From assembly GCA_963971225.1 (NCBI GenBank), contig OZ020268.1:47170404-47234403 (forward strand): a stretch of 64,000 nt of DNA. Direction: 5' to 3'. The position numbers and the translations under genes are program-made. Shown here piece by piece: positions 40,919 through 51,959 of this stretch (its first letter is position 1; each line of letters opens with the position of its first letter). Below the pieces are notes generated by a model, which was not told where the DNA came from, made no database searches, and saw nothing but the letters and a program-made list of their open reading frames with translations. This stretch comes from Melieria omissa. Its lineage: Eukaryota; Arthropoda; Insecta; Diptera; Ulidiidae.

Positions 40919-42275
40919 TCAGGGTTGTATTGTGATTGGTGTTGTCGAGATGGATCCTATGTACCATAGGTATGGCAGTGACAGTCTTACCTCGTGCTGC
41001 AAATTGTTTACCACCAATGTTTTTGGTGGGTGGGGCTCCCAGGTCGTCTCATTACTGGTTACCTTATAAACGGTATTGTTCAACATCATTGATGTGGAGA
41101 AGGTTATCAGGAAGCTGCCTGTTACGGTGTGGTTGTGACCATCGTAAACGGCCGTGTTATGGACATCATTCAATAGTATTACGCCGACAGCTATTTTCTG
41201 AACCGCTGGGATATGGTTTGAGGACTCGCTTGCGCAGGATGCGGTGTTATTGTTGAGTAGTTGGGATAGGCAATCGGATGTGGCGGGTTGGCAGATGTTG
41301 ACTGATGAGGTGGCTATGCAGTTTTTGATCGGGGCCAGCCTTCCGTCGCAACTTGCCGCTTCGTTAATTTCTAGTTTTACAATTGTATTATTATGGATTA
41401 CAGGAAAAATTTGTATGAAGTTACAGAATTTCAAAATTTTAGGAATTTTTAGAATATAATTAATTACATCTTTGTTTTGTAATACGGTTACCTTCGATGC
41501 GCTTAAAATATTGCTTACGCTAAGGGGTACGCGTTCGGAATCAATCAAGTGGTTAATTTCGAGATTATCGAGAATCAAAGGATTAATAATATTATTTTTT
41601 GCTAATATTATTGAGAGTGCTAGATTGTTTAAATGAGTTATAATGCCGTTATTACGATTAGATATATATTCTTTTAAGAATTCGTTTCAACTTTTTATCC
41701 TCCGGTAGGCTTGGTTGTTTGTAATAAATGTATCCTGTCCGTTATTTCGGTAATTTTATCTTGAATTAAGGAATTAATTTTAGTTTGTCGGTTGCCGTTT
41801 TCGATTAGCATGTTTTGTTTTGTGAACAATAGTTCATAGTCTTCGTGATCGGGTGTTCCGGCTATGAATTTTAAAGCCTAACCTAAAAGTCAATTGCTCT
41901 CGCAAATCGCCTGGTTACTCGTAGTGTGCTTATTATTCTGAGAATTTCTTCTGCTTCCTCCAGTATCATCTTCCCATTTTCTGTCGCATCGGTCCATTGG
42001 GTTGAGTCCTGTAGGAGTTCATTCGCTATTGTCTCAAATTCCGTCAGATTGGTCTGGTGCATTAGGTAGAACGAATCGTCATAGATCGCCGCATTTCCTT
42101 GTGTTATTGCAATGAACTGTGCTGGCGTGTAATCAATAATTTTTGCCAGTGACAACTGACAGAAGCAGAACAGCAAAATTATCATTTTATTTTCTAATGT
42201 TGTTTCCATTGTGGCGTTGTAGTTACTCCCTGGTTGGTCAACTGCGAGTTTCTTCCTTCCGTGTATTATGGGCAC
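40919..42275 (-). pseudogene. Errantivirus Env, nearly full length but frameshifted
   Basis: The likely start is ATG 42209, before a hydrophobic signal peptide (MIILLFCFCQLSLA). The frame upstream to 42275 opens only at a GTG. The surface unit includes ITQGNAAIYDDSFYLMHQTN and ends at a basic cleavage-type motif (TRRFARAIDF) near 41890, where a frameshift and stop occur. Sequence beyond it resembles the start of the transmembrane unit. The frame reopens at 41578-40919 with many N-x-S/T sites and paired cysteines and a final hydrophobic stretch. At least two frame breaks and an AT-rich gap (41580-41720) make it non-functional. Confidence 0.8.
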
Positions 42276-42500
42276 TTCAGTATATTGTGAGCACTTCCGT
42301 CGCTTTGTAAAGACTTTTGTCAGTTTGTGTTAATTTACCGGCGCGTAGGCGCTTTATAATTTTTTTCAGTTTATTTTCTTTGAATATCGTGGGTACTTTA
42401 GTATATTGTGAGCACTTTATAGACACTTTTCTCAGTTAGTTTTCCTTTATAAATTTTTCCTTATAGGAAACTGGATTTCGTGGATTTCCGGTTGGGCGCC

Positions 42501-42739
42501 AGTTAATGATGTGTCTTGTTGAGCTGTCGAAACAGAACTGAGCTTTATTTTCTGAAATTTGTTACAAAGATATTTTGCTTAAAACGAAAGCGTTCGGTTG
42601 CGCGGAGACTACGGCTGCGGATCAGTTGAAAGCGGTGCTGCCCTGGTGCTTGCGTCGGCGGATCTGCAGGTGTTGCGTTGTGCGCAGACTGCAAGCCGTG
42701 GGAATGAAAACGAAAGTGTTGCATGCCCGTGGGTTAACT
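42501..42739 (-). repeat. 5' LTR of the env-only unit
   Basis: 239 bp, same ends as 40521-40742. It includes a ~24 bp stretch absent from the other copy near 42560-42590 and lacks about 10 bp near its upstream end. Confidence 0.85.
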
Positions 42740-44497
42740 TATATACGGTACGTCGTCATTGACACTACGGTTTATTGACTCAACCGACCCATCTGTCGCA
42801 GAATTTTGAATAGTTCGGCAGTAATCGGCAACGCAAGTATTTGTATTTCTCAAAAGGTTGTGTTTACTTAGGATTCGTAAGGAGTCGATCGACTCGGAAG
42901 AGCCAAGGCTAGCTTCATTTTTGATTTCTAGCAGTTGCGTCTTAGAATAACGCAGTTTCGATTTTGTTAATTGAATGTTAAAAGCCCGTATGAAATTTCG
43001 TCCTAAAATAATAGGTTCATACAGCACGTCGGCGGGTACTATAACAATGGAAATTCGTTTTGTTTGTTTTAAAAATTTTATTCTGCAGTGGCTTTCTGCC
43101 AAGACATGGATAGTGTGCCCACCCACGGCACGATATTTCGACTGGTTTACTTGTCCGGTGTATAGCGAAGCTCGCAGGTCCTCCGGCACGCAGGACTGTC
43201 GTTCGAAACTAGTTGGGCTAACCGTATCAAACAAATAGAAAAATTTGATAAACCTTTGCCTCCCAACCGCATCGACTCCAAAAGCAATACTTACATTATT
43301 AAAATTATTAACAGAGTAATAGTCGTCTTCGTCGGTAACGGCAGCGGCAGATGGCTTCAGGGCCTTCTTGGGGTTTGGGCACGAACGGTGATCGTGGCCC
43401 ATCTCCCAGCAGCGCAAACATGACCCGTTCTGACGCAGCGGATACGGGCACTGCGGCTTAATATGGCCCCTCTGCGAACAATTGTAACACAGCGGCTCCT
43501 CCGACCCCGCGGACTCTAGTGGAGCGGATGTTTGTCTGGCTGACGGAATGTTGGTTGGCAGTTGTGTGTCGCGGCGTTCTGTCGGTGCTGTCTCAACAAG
43601 TTTTCGCTGATGCCTCTTCACCAGCATCTTCAGTTCAGCGACGCTGTTGGCCCCGATCAGCAGCCCAACGCTGCGCACCCCATGGCCGATCCCCTCGATG
43701 ATAAAGTCAACGACCTCCAATTCGTTGATGTCGGACCGCATCGAGATGACCTGCATCTCTAGGATGTACCGATGCAGCGACTCCTCCTTTTTGTTCCAGC
43801 GCCACTGCAACAGCATGCGGTAAACATCCTGGCGCGAAACGGCGACGTCACACTCGGCAATCAGAGCCCTCTTCAGGTCGGCGTACGATAGTGCGGCCGT
43901 CATTGACAGGAAAACCCGCGCCGTGCCCGTCAGCGAACGGCGCAGGCAGAGCAACTTAAAGAGCTCTCGTCGGCATTTGTGGAACACATAAGCTCTTTGA
44001 AGTCCCGTAGGAAGTGCCCTACGGCATGGGCGGCGTTATCCCTACTAAATTTGGGGATAGCATGCTCGACGTCAGCAAAATTCGGCAATCGTTCCTGTGT
44101 TGGAGTCGGGGTGGGATTCTCCAGCTCGCGGATCTGTTGCCGCAACTTGAAGACTTCCAGTCGCTTCCTCAACATCGCCAATTCTTCGTCAACGGTGGTG
44201 TCGTAGTGAGCAGCATTGCCATCGGCGCTAATGGTGTCGACAGAAAAAGCGTCGCCATCTTGGCAACGCGATATAGCCTGATCGTTGTAGTTGCGTGTTT
44301 TGTCGCCTACTGTACTGTATCCGAGACCGTAGTTTCGGGCGGCAGCGGCAGTATTGGCGGCAGCAGTGGTGTTGGCTGCAACGGCAGTGTCGGCGGCGGT
44401 TGGCTCGACCCACCATTTCCGTCATCAGCTTACGGAGCTGATCCATCGTAGCTGTTCCGGGGAAATCAATGCCGGCCTTCGCCAGTGTCTCAGCCAT
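42740..44497 (-). pseudogene. Gypsy-superfamily Gag-protease of the host element
   Basis: Gag starts at ATG 44497 (MAETLAKAGIDFPGTATMDQ). Frameshifts near 44230 and 43985 separate the N-terminus from a 417-codon open block. That block has a capsid-like region (RVFLSMTAALSYADLKRALI), two CCHC knuckles (CYNCSQRGHIKPQC and CLRCWEMGHDHRSC), and a protease in which the active site reads LFDTVSPTSF, a change from the usual D-T-G. It ends with the flap motif IILGRNFI. The env-only unit interrupts the frame at 42739. The two-knuckle gag with a direct gag-PR fusion differs from the errantiviruses here. Confidence 0.8.
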
Positions 44498-44808
44498 TTC
44501 CCACTTTTGTATTTTATTCATGTTCGTTTCTACCCCACACTTGAGTTTTAATATAAACTTTATTTGACTCGGTTTTAAAATCAGATGACGTCCGCGCACT
44601 TTGATTGTCACACAAAAAGTGAAAATGGCGTTCTTGCTGGTTAGCACCGAAGCCCAGGGTCGTATCTCCTGAGCTCCGGTGCTGCCAAGTTATTCAACTA
44701 TGGCGTTGCCATTATGAAACATCTTACAATATATAACTCGCGCGAGTACCGCTTCAGTAACTTAGGCTGTGCAACCCTCAATCCCCCGGTTAGAATTGAG
44801 TTTCCTAT
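44498..44808. other. Upstream region of the gag-PR element, no gene
   Basis: Non-coding. Expected to hold the leader and 5' LTR of the element starting at 44497, but I could not define LTR ends or a primer site. Confidence 0.4.
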
Positions 44809-45210
44809 TGTAGTAATGAAATAAAATTCACGACACAATTTAATGTTTTCCAAATTAAGTCCGAAGACTGACTGACTTTTTTATATAATCCAAACAAGCA
44901 GCTTATAGGCCTATTACGGTTCGCGAGTCGAATGAAATATTGGGCGAATAGCATGATTTCATATTACGGATGGCTATTCGCCTGTCATTCGCCACTGTGA
45001 CATTCGCCTCAGCGGCAAACGTGTAAATTTTCAAATTATGAAAAGCGAGTGAACGGTTCTTCGTTCGCTTCATGTGTCAAAAACGAGCGAATACAAATTG
45101 TGTGTGACTGGCTCAAAATGGCTCAACAATTGAATAAAATGTAAGTATTTGAATTCAAATATATTCATTATTTATAAAAAATTAATTAATGCAAATAATT
45201 TAGCAACAAT

Positions 45211-46068
45211 ATGAAGAAAACAAATGCCAAGCAATTCGAGAAGATGGTTGCACTAATGCTGGAGCATCCAGAAGTGGGACGAGGGCTTGGCAGCTTCGGC
45301 GCCAGCAAGAAATCGACAGCGGAGCAATGGCAGCAGTTTGGAGCAGTGCTTAATACTCTAGGGCCACCAGTACGCGATGGACCAGGCTGGAATAAAGTGA
45401 GTCCATAATCCCTCAACCCTTATTATATAATTTCAACGTTTTACCATTTTTATTTTAAAGTTTGGCTGGACTTTAAACTAAAGTTAAGGAAAAAGTTAGC
45501 GGGTAATAGACGGGAGTCAGTTGCGACCGGTGGCAGCCCATACAGCCAAGTCACTCTTTCGCCTCTAGAACAGGCGGTGGAGTCACTTCTACGCCTGAAT
45601 GAGGCTGTCAATCCTGAGGGTCCCATTTTTGGACCCAGAAGTGGCACAAGCGACCCCAGCACAAGCACACACGGCCCCAGTGCAAGCGCAGACGGCCCTA
45701 TCAATTACATAAGCGTGCCTGAAGACGACGAGACAATGGTGGAACATCAGGAGAGCGAAATTCAAGCCACCCCCCGAAAGAGAATGTGCTCATCTCTGTC
45801 GGATGTACAAGTTCGCGAAAGAGAACGCTTGGAGTTGCTAAAGAAGCAGACTGCGAATCAGGAGGAGCTAATGAAAGAGGTGAAAAACGTGAATCAAAAT
45901 TTGAAAGAAATTGCAAGATATGCCCGAAAAGATTTTGAATTGAAAAATGAAAAGGAAGCTCGAAAAGCAAAGGAACACCAGGATCGTATGCACATGCATA
46001 AAGAGAAAATGGAAATTAAAGTACGTGAGATAGAGTTGAAAGAATTAAAATATAATATGAATAAATAA
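45211..46068 (+). pseudogene. Harbinger Myb/SANT-like accessory DNA-binding protein
   Basis: Exon 1 (45211 to about 45396) encodes a Myb/SANT-like domain: KTNAKQFEKMVALMLEHPEV, then STAEQWQQFGAVLNTLGPPV and GWNK. Its last helix continues on the far side of a ~65 bp intron as VWLDFKLKLRKKLAG (about 45460-45500). Exon 2 runs to 46068 with a long charged coiled-coil (RERERLELLKKQTANQEELM). The donor reads AAAGTGAGT with only one G where the frame needs one retained, so normal splicing would shift the frame. A one-base loss may have inactivated it. In Harbinger systems this protein carries the transposase into the nucleus and to the element ends. Confidence 0.7.
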
Positions 46069-46174
46069 AACGATTTTCACGACTGTTTATGTATACTTAA
46101 TTTTTTTTTAATATTATCACTGCGAACAAGATATGGTTTGTTCTATCATACATATTGCAGCGGTTTGGTTTTTT

Positions 46175-47452
46175 TCAAAATAAAGATGACAAAATTTCAT
46201 TTCTTCGTCGCACTCCATCATTAACGGAGGTGTCCGCAGTGTTAGATTCTAAAGAATCGGGAGGATCTATGTAACTTTCTACATCTTCTGGAATGGTCAT
46301 CTTAAAGTGCACACATATGTTGTGCAAAGCACAGCAAGCATTTATGATCTGTATTGCTTTTTGTGGTAAATAATGTAGTTTTCTTCTGCTAGAAGGCATC
46401 GAAATCTACATTTAAGTACGCCAATCGTTCGCTCAATTATGTTTCTGGCTTTGGCATGGTTTTTATTGAACATTGATTCTCTACTGCCAGCACTCGCATT
46501 ACGGAATGGCGTCATCAGATATGGCCGCAAAGGATACCCAGAGTCACCTATCGTGGATGTGGAGTTTTTTTTGTATTAAACAGCAAAATTACAACATAGG
46601 TCATACGCATACCCAAATACATTGAACAAGGCTCTCCGCTATTATGCATCCTTTCCAAGCTAGCATTCAACTCACTGCAGTTCCATACAAATGAATCGTG
46701 GGTCGATCCAGTGTACCGTGCGTCGACGTACCGTTTAATCATGTTATTGTCACAAGCCTTAAACAATTAAAAAAGATTGAATTGAAATTGAAAAATATGT
46801 ATGCTTAGTATATTCTTTAAGAAGATGTACTTACAATCATTGCGTTCAAACTGTAAAATCCTTTGCGGTTCAAATAATGGTGTTTTCGGTGAGGTGGAGC
46901 AACAACAGCTATGTGTGTTCCATCCACACATCCAATTATTCCCGGCAACGACGATCTCCCGTAAAACTAATTTCTAGCTGCTTGCTTTTCATCTTCAGTC
47001 ATTTCCATGGTAATCCACTCATGGCAAATGACCCTTTCAAATATCAGCAACACTTCGTTCAGCACAACTGAAACTGTTGCCTGTGCAAAGCCGATTTCAT
47101 AGTCATTTCCAACACCTTTTTGGTAGGAGCCATCTGCGAAAAAGCGCAGGGCGCAGGCCAGTTTAAGGATTGGCGGAATCGCAGCACTGCGTGTGGATGT
47201 CATCAATGGGCTGATTTTCTCGAGCACATGCACAAATGCTTCTTTACTTAAGCGAAAATACGATACTAACCTAGAAGCAAATTTTGTATAATCCTCGCGG
47301 AAGTTTTAAAATACGCATACTCGTCTTACAGTCGGTTGTTTAAATCGAGTGGATTAGAGCTGTCTCTAATGCTACGTCGCAGTCTCAACATGTTTGCTTC
47401 CCCAACGTTGTAACCATCTTCAAAAAATAGATCGGCGCTGCTCATCATCATG
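46175..47452 (-). pseudogene. HARBI1-like Harbinger transposase
   Basis: A start is likely at about 47452 (MMMSSADLFFEDGYNVGEAN). The catalytic triad is still readable in three blocks. D is in IIGCVDGTHIAVVAPPH near 46940, D in VDARYTGSTHDSFVW near 46720, and E in ARNIIERTIGVLKCRF near 46430. The C-terminus has IINACCALHNIC. A GT-AG intron lies near 46780-46835. A stop near 47333 and several frame changes (near 47270, 46960, 46560 and 46390) break the protein, so the copy is dead although its ends are well kept. Confidence 0.85.
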
Positions 47453-47640
47453 AAAAAACCAAAAAATGTTCCAACAATTCAAATACAAATTCAAACTTTC
47501 ACGTCTGTCAAGTTTATTTTCGTATTTTAAGGTTGGTAACAAGGCGAATCACAGCGAATCAGTTTACTCGCTAACCATAATACGTTTTTGGTTGTGACTC
47601 GCCAAATCGGGCGAATAGAACAATTCATTCGACTCGCAAA

Positions 47641-50261
47641 CAGTGTGCTTACTTAATTTTTCATTTATGTGGTAGATCCAGTAAAAAAATGTGGTAGATT
47701 TGAATGAAATGTGGTAGATTTTTTTTTTTTACATTAATTGTATTTTATTGCATTTTTCATTTATTGTATTTCATTTCATGGATTTGTACATTAACATATA
47801 TAATAAATTAATTCAGTTCTTGTTACATGTCGACTAGATGGGCCTTAAAAAGATAAATTAAGATAACATGAAATCTCCGTTTACAAACTTAAACCTTTGG
47901 TAAAAAATTATTAATTCTTTTGGTGGAATATACAGGTCTTCCCCATCGCATAACTCTTTGACAAAGATTAGATTATTGATTGTCTCAGTTCTTAACCGAT
48001 TTCTACGCTCGGTTTTGATTATTTTCATTACAGAAAAACACCGCTCGGCGGCTGCGCTACTATGTGGCAAAACAGCCAGCTTACACATATATTGACTTAA
48101 GTTTTTAAACAAAAATTCATTGTACTTGTTTTTTTCACTGCTTAAAGCATTCCACCCTGCTACTATATCTTCGCCGAAGACTTCCTCCACTTTTTCTTTT
48201 CTAAAAAAAATAAACGATCTCCATTCACTATTTATCGTTTCTTCACAAACGGTTGAAAATGGAAATGCTTGTAATAATGGTAAAATAGTGAGCATCTTAT
48301 TTGTTTGAATTTTGTGTGGACTCAGGTACTCTAACAATTTTAATTTAGTGCTACTAAAATCAAATCGCTTTTTAAGCTCGTCACACAAACTAATGTAGTA
48401 ATTCACTAAGTCTTTTTTTATAATATTAACATCACATAACTGATAATTTTTTTCGAAAAATTCGTTGCATTTTAAACCAAAGTACATTGAAGAATATGGT
48501 AAGTGAATACTTTTATTTTTATATTTTGCATCCACAGAAATTGAATCGAAAGTTATAAAGTTTTGAAGTAATTCCGTGAAAAATGATGAAATGCGAGAAT
48601 GCAACAAATGTATTAGTGTGCCTTTTGACTGATATTCTTTATTAAAATAATTTATTTTTTTCAGAATATAGTTTAAAAATAAAAAATAAGCATAGTTAGT
48701 CTCATTGAGTTCCTCTAAAATATTAGATGCACACGATTCATTCAATTCTTCGAATGAAAATAACAAAAAGTAATGCTTTAAAGGTTGCCATTGTTCGACT
48801 ATGCGTTCAACTGCTGATTCCAAAGATAGCCACCGGGTTTCACAAACTCTTAAAAGGTTGTGCTCTGAGGTTTGAAAACTATCTTGAAACTTTTTGAAGT
48901 CATTACGACGTTTTGAACTATGCGAGAAGAATGCATACACGTTTTTTACCAACTTCTCGAGTCTTCCAGGTAATTGCTTGGAAGCAGCAGATGAACACAA
49001 TTTCAACGAGTGGCACGTGCATCCTAAATAGAATAAATTATTGTTTTCTTTTTCAAATTTTTGCTTTAAGCTATTCCACCTTCCGCTCATTACTGACGCG
49101 TTGTCAGTTGCAAGACCTATTAAGTTGTTTAGAGGTATTTTCAATGACTTTAAATAGTTCACCGTAATACTGTGCAATCCATGCGCAGTTGCATCTTCAA
49201 TCTGCAGAAGTCCAAAAAACCTATCCACCACAGTACATTTGTCGGCTGGAAGGTAACGGACAATTAGGACCAGGCATTTGGTCATGCTGATGTCCGTTCC
49301 TTCATCAATGATCAGAGAGAAGCAAGTTGAACGCAATTCCTTTGCAATCCTTTCTCTAGCATATGGAGCCAAAATTGTATTTACCATTGCTGCAGCTTTT
49401 AGAGAACCACACTTAATAGGATCTTTACTGGGGCACATCAAATTAAAAAGCTTCGGCATTGAGTTTAATGTTCTAAATGAGAGCGAGTGCTGTATACAGT
49501 ATATAACCATAGTTATTTCTTTCGACGTTTTTTCAGACGATGCAGATTGTTGTGCAACGCTTTCGACCACGGAAAGTTGTTTTAGTTTGTTGGCGTCTTG
49601 TGACTTCACTGCATTTAAGTGCTTTGATGATGTTGAATGCCGTTCCAAAAGCGTGACATCATTCGCCAGCGAGCTATTGCACAGTTTGCAAAATGCACGT
49701 TCTTCAATGCACATTAACCAGTCCCGGCTCTCCTCCCATTGTGCTTTGTACTGTTGAATGTATTTTTTTTTTTTTTTTGGGAGCTCGGACTCGCTAATTC
49801 CAGCGGCAGGTACAACTTCGTCTCCAAGCGCATTGCCATCGCCATAGGGTAGTCTAAAAACTAAACGTTATTAAAAAATAAAGGCAAAAACGATACAACT
49901 TACTTTATTAGAAATTTTTCCATTTTGCTTGCACCTGCCGCCAAAACAATTGTCAAACTGTCAACGATTCCGAAATGCCAATGCTGCCAAAATTATTTGT
50001 AGTGCACTGCTTTCGAAGTGATGAGAGTGCTACCAAATCGTTTTTTTCACATTTTCACTTATAATCTTCAATGCAGCCCTAACATAAATTTTACAACATA
50101 AAGCTCTAATTTACTTGGAGTAATAAGTTCGTTAATAGAAAAATTCATATTCCAAAAAAAGGTGGTAGATTTTAAGCCCTCCGTGGTAGATGTGGTAGAA
50201 ACCTGATTTTCAAAATAAATGTGGTAGATCTACCACATATGTGGTAGAAGTAAGCACACTG
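47641..50261 (-). mobile_element. hAT transposon, apparently complete
   Basis: Perfect 8 bp duplications CTCGCAAA flank it (47633-47640 and 50262-50269). The ends are 14 bp inverted repeats CAGTGTGCTTACTT. TGTGGTAGA words are clustered at both ends (47676, 47690, 47710; 50160, 50188, 50222 and 50241), including the palindrome GTGGTAGATCTACCAC. The single transposase gene is open. At 2621 bp it is a normal size for hAT. It sits inside the Harbinger element. Confidence 0.95.
47858..49923 (-). CDS. hAT transposase, intact with one small intron
   Basis: A cut-and-paste transposase. Exon 1 is 20 nt (49923-49904, MEKFLI...), ending at GTAAGT. A 50 bp intron (about 49903-49854) ends TTTTTAG. Exon 2 (49853-47858) continues in frame, giving 671 residues with no stop. 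Order: short N-terminus with a KKKKK run, then a C2H2/BED-like finger (WLMCIEERAFCKLC...H...H, residues ~65-95). D is in FSLIIDEGTDISMTKCL (~225) and in LIGLATDNASVMSG (~290), followed by the CxxH-like LGCTCHSLK. The C-terminal dimerisation domain is HSSAAAERCFSVMKIIKTER (~620). The A16 run at 49763-49778 is a spot where polymerase slippage could shift the frame. Everything needed for activity seems present. Confidence 0.9.
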
Positions 50262-50472
50262 CTCGCAAACGATAATAGGCCTATTAAACTGTGCGCCAGA
50301 TATGCAGACCAGCCAGCGTGGGAAAATGCTGACGCTGCGGTATACACATGGAGCGTGCGGAGTCAGTTGATTAGACTTCGCTTGAATACTTGCGACCTTG
50401 GATCGTAGTGTCGCATTACGTCAACGATGCAATGCAATCGGTCATGCAGACGAAGTCTCATCGCTACACTAT

Positions 50473-51955
50473 CATCAGATAGTGCGAGACAAGAGACTGA
50501 AGTCATATCCGTTTTTGTCCTTGTCGGAAACTATTATGACGTCTATGTACACATAAGAGATTTTTCCTATGTGTTCCTTCAGTATGTCGTCCAGTGCTCG
50601 TTGAAATATAGCAGGCGCATTCTTTAATCCGAAAGGAAGTCGGGTAAATTCATATTTCCCATTATTGATCGAAAAAGCCGTTTTCTCTGTAATGTTTTTA
50701 ACCTTTATAATGAAACGCAACAATGTTCTCTCAGAGTGAACTTTTATTTTCCTTCCATGCGTTGCTAATGGCGGTTGACGCTCCAGTGCCCCTTGACACG
50801 CCATGTCTTACATCCAATGGCACCACTGCGTGACAATCTATTACATCATCTACTACACGCTATTACGTCGTCTATTACATTCTCAACATCAGATTATTTC
50901 AAGGGAATCTGATGGAAGCCGCTCTTCAAGTTGAGAACGGAGAAATATGTGGTATTTCCTAATTGCGAGATTACCTCGTTGATTTCTGGGATAGGGTATC
51001 TTTTTCTGGCTGCTTCTGAATGCAGTAGGCACAGATAAACGTTTTCGAGCAGCGGCAGTTCATTGGGTAGCTCACTTGGCACACTTGCCGAAACTTTATT
51101 AAAACAACAAATTCAGTACAATTTTTCTTACAAGTTACTTACATTTTAGTTCCCTTGTGCCCATGCGCACTTACCAACGACCAAATTGCAAAAGACTGCA
51201 AAAATTTCCGTTTGACAAGTGGCGAATTGGCGACGGATGAGAAACAAGAGAAATGGAAAAAGTGCGTACGGCATTTCCAGAGCAATGTTACCACAACAGT
51301 ATCTGTTCGCTATTGTTATTGTGTTTAGTTTCCTGTAGTCGATTACAAGTCTGTATTTTTTTTGTCCTGATGCTTCTAATTTCTTTGGTACGACCCACAC
51401 GGGTGAGTTGTAGGGAGAGCGGGAATTCCATCCTTTAGTAAATTTTCAATTTCTTTGTCACGAAATCTCTCATTGCTAGGGGTAAGGATAGTATTTGGCT
51501 ATCTGAAGAAGTTCAAAAAGGTGAGATGATTTATATGTTGCTTTTGTGTTTCTGTCATATGGTCGGTCCTTATGTCGATTTTGTTGACTGATGGAGAAGG
51601 TTGCTGTCTAATTTTGATACTAATGCTAAATGCAAGGGTATCATCATAGATTTTTATTATGGCACGAAGCTCCTTAAGACTATCGTTTCTTATTATGGCA
51701 TCAAACGATTTTAGGGTAGGAAGCAGAAAGAATTTCAATTTAGTGTAGTTTTTCCCGAATAAATTTATAATTGTATGGCGAGTGATATGTATTTGTCCAT
51801 CTATAGAATTTGCAAAAGACGGTTGGTCATTGGGTATTTGTTTAGAAACGTGACAGGGTTGGATATAATTTCTGCTCGATCCGGTATCGATGAGCATTTT
51901 AAAAATTTTTCGGTTCTTCGTTTTACATTCCACATATGGCATTCCACGGTCTCAA
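50473..51955 (-). pseudogene. Errantivirus (297/17.6-type) protease and reverse transcriptase
   Basis: PR lies at 51942-51499, with FKMLIDTGSSRNYI (D-T-G-S) and ending SLKELRAIIKIYDD. RT follows, broken into [17 protein letters not shown] (51400-51300), YPIPEINEVISQL with FSVLNLKSGFHQIPL (51000-50894), and INNGKYEFTRLPFGLKNAPA with YVYIDVIIV (50690-50530). In the last block the catalytic YIDD has become YIDV. A 297 bp insert splits the second and third motifs (51002-51298), and stops and junk lie at 50805-50893. RNase H, integrase and env are absent past 50473. Confidence 0.85.
51002..51298 (-). mobile_element. 297 bp insertion in RT, type undetermined
   Basis: Flanked by GTATCT on both sides (50996-51001 and 51299-51304; AGATAC on the minus strand), exactly where RT would read ANRY-PIPE. 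On the minus strand it starts TGTTGTGGTAACA and contains TTTTAATAAAG near 51085, so it may be a solo LTR or a truncated retroelement. Its other end (CAGCCAGAAAA) does not match an LTR end. Confidence 0.6.
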
Positions 51956-51959
51956 AACG

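Larger units (their letters stand above)
40521..42739 (-). mobile_element. Complete LTR-env-LTR errantivirus unit without gag and pol
   Basis: Related LTRs (40521-40742 and 42501-42739) begin and end AGTTAAC.../...TTAACT. TATA duplications flank the unit exactly (40517-40520 and 42740-42743). A primer site (minus-strand TGGCGCCCAACCGG) follows the 5' LTR, and a purine tract (AAGAGGAGGAAG, 40754-40743) precedes the 3' LTR. Between them there is only a ~230 bp leader and env. The precise target duplication means this 2.2 kb form inserted as such, or lost gag-pol later by a clean deletion. Reverse transcription of the spliced env RNA would explain it. Confidence 0.85.
44906..50283. mobile_element. 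PIF/Harbinger transposon, interrupted by hAT
   Basis: TTA duplications flank it (44903-44905 and 50284-50286). Inverted ends read TAGGCCTATTA, then CGCGAGTCGAATGAA / TGCGAGTCGAATGAA once the hAT insert is removed. GGCGAAT/ATTCGCC words recur in both subterminal regions. It carries a SANT-domain gene on the plus strand and a HARBI1-like transposase on the minus strand, the usual two-gene layout. Without hAT it would be about 2.75 kb. Confidence 0.9.
44809..50468 (-). mobile_element. Solo mdg1-type LTR split by a Harbinger element
   Basis: The outer parts (44809-44905 and 50284-50468) together form an LTR of ~280 bp starting TGTAG and ending CTACA, with CTAT duplications outside (44805-44808 and 50469-50472). 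It is related to the LTR at 13821-14077 over shared blocks such as GTCCGAAGAC, TGCAGACC and GAAGTCTCATCGCTACA. No internal element sequence is present, so it is a solo LTR formed by LTR-LTR recombination before the Harbinger insertion. Confidence 0.88.

Noticed and set aside
49278..49757. 159-codon plus-strand frame opposite the hAT transposase
   Set aside because: Antisense shadow of an intact transposase exon.
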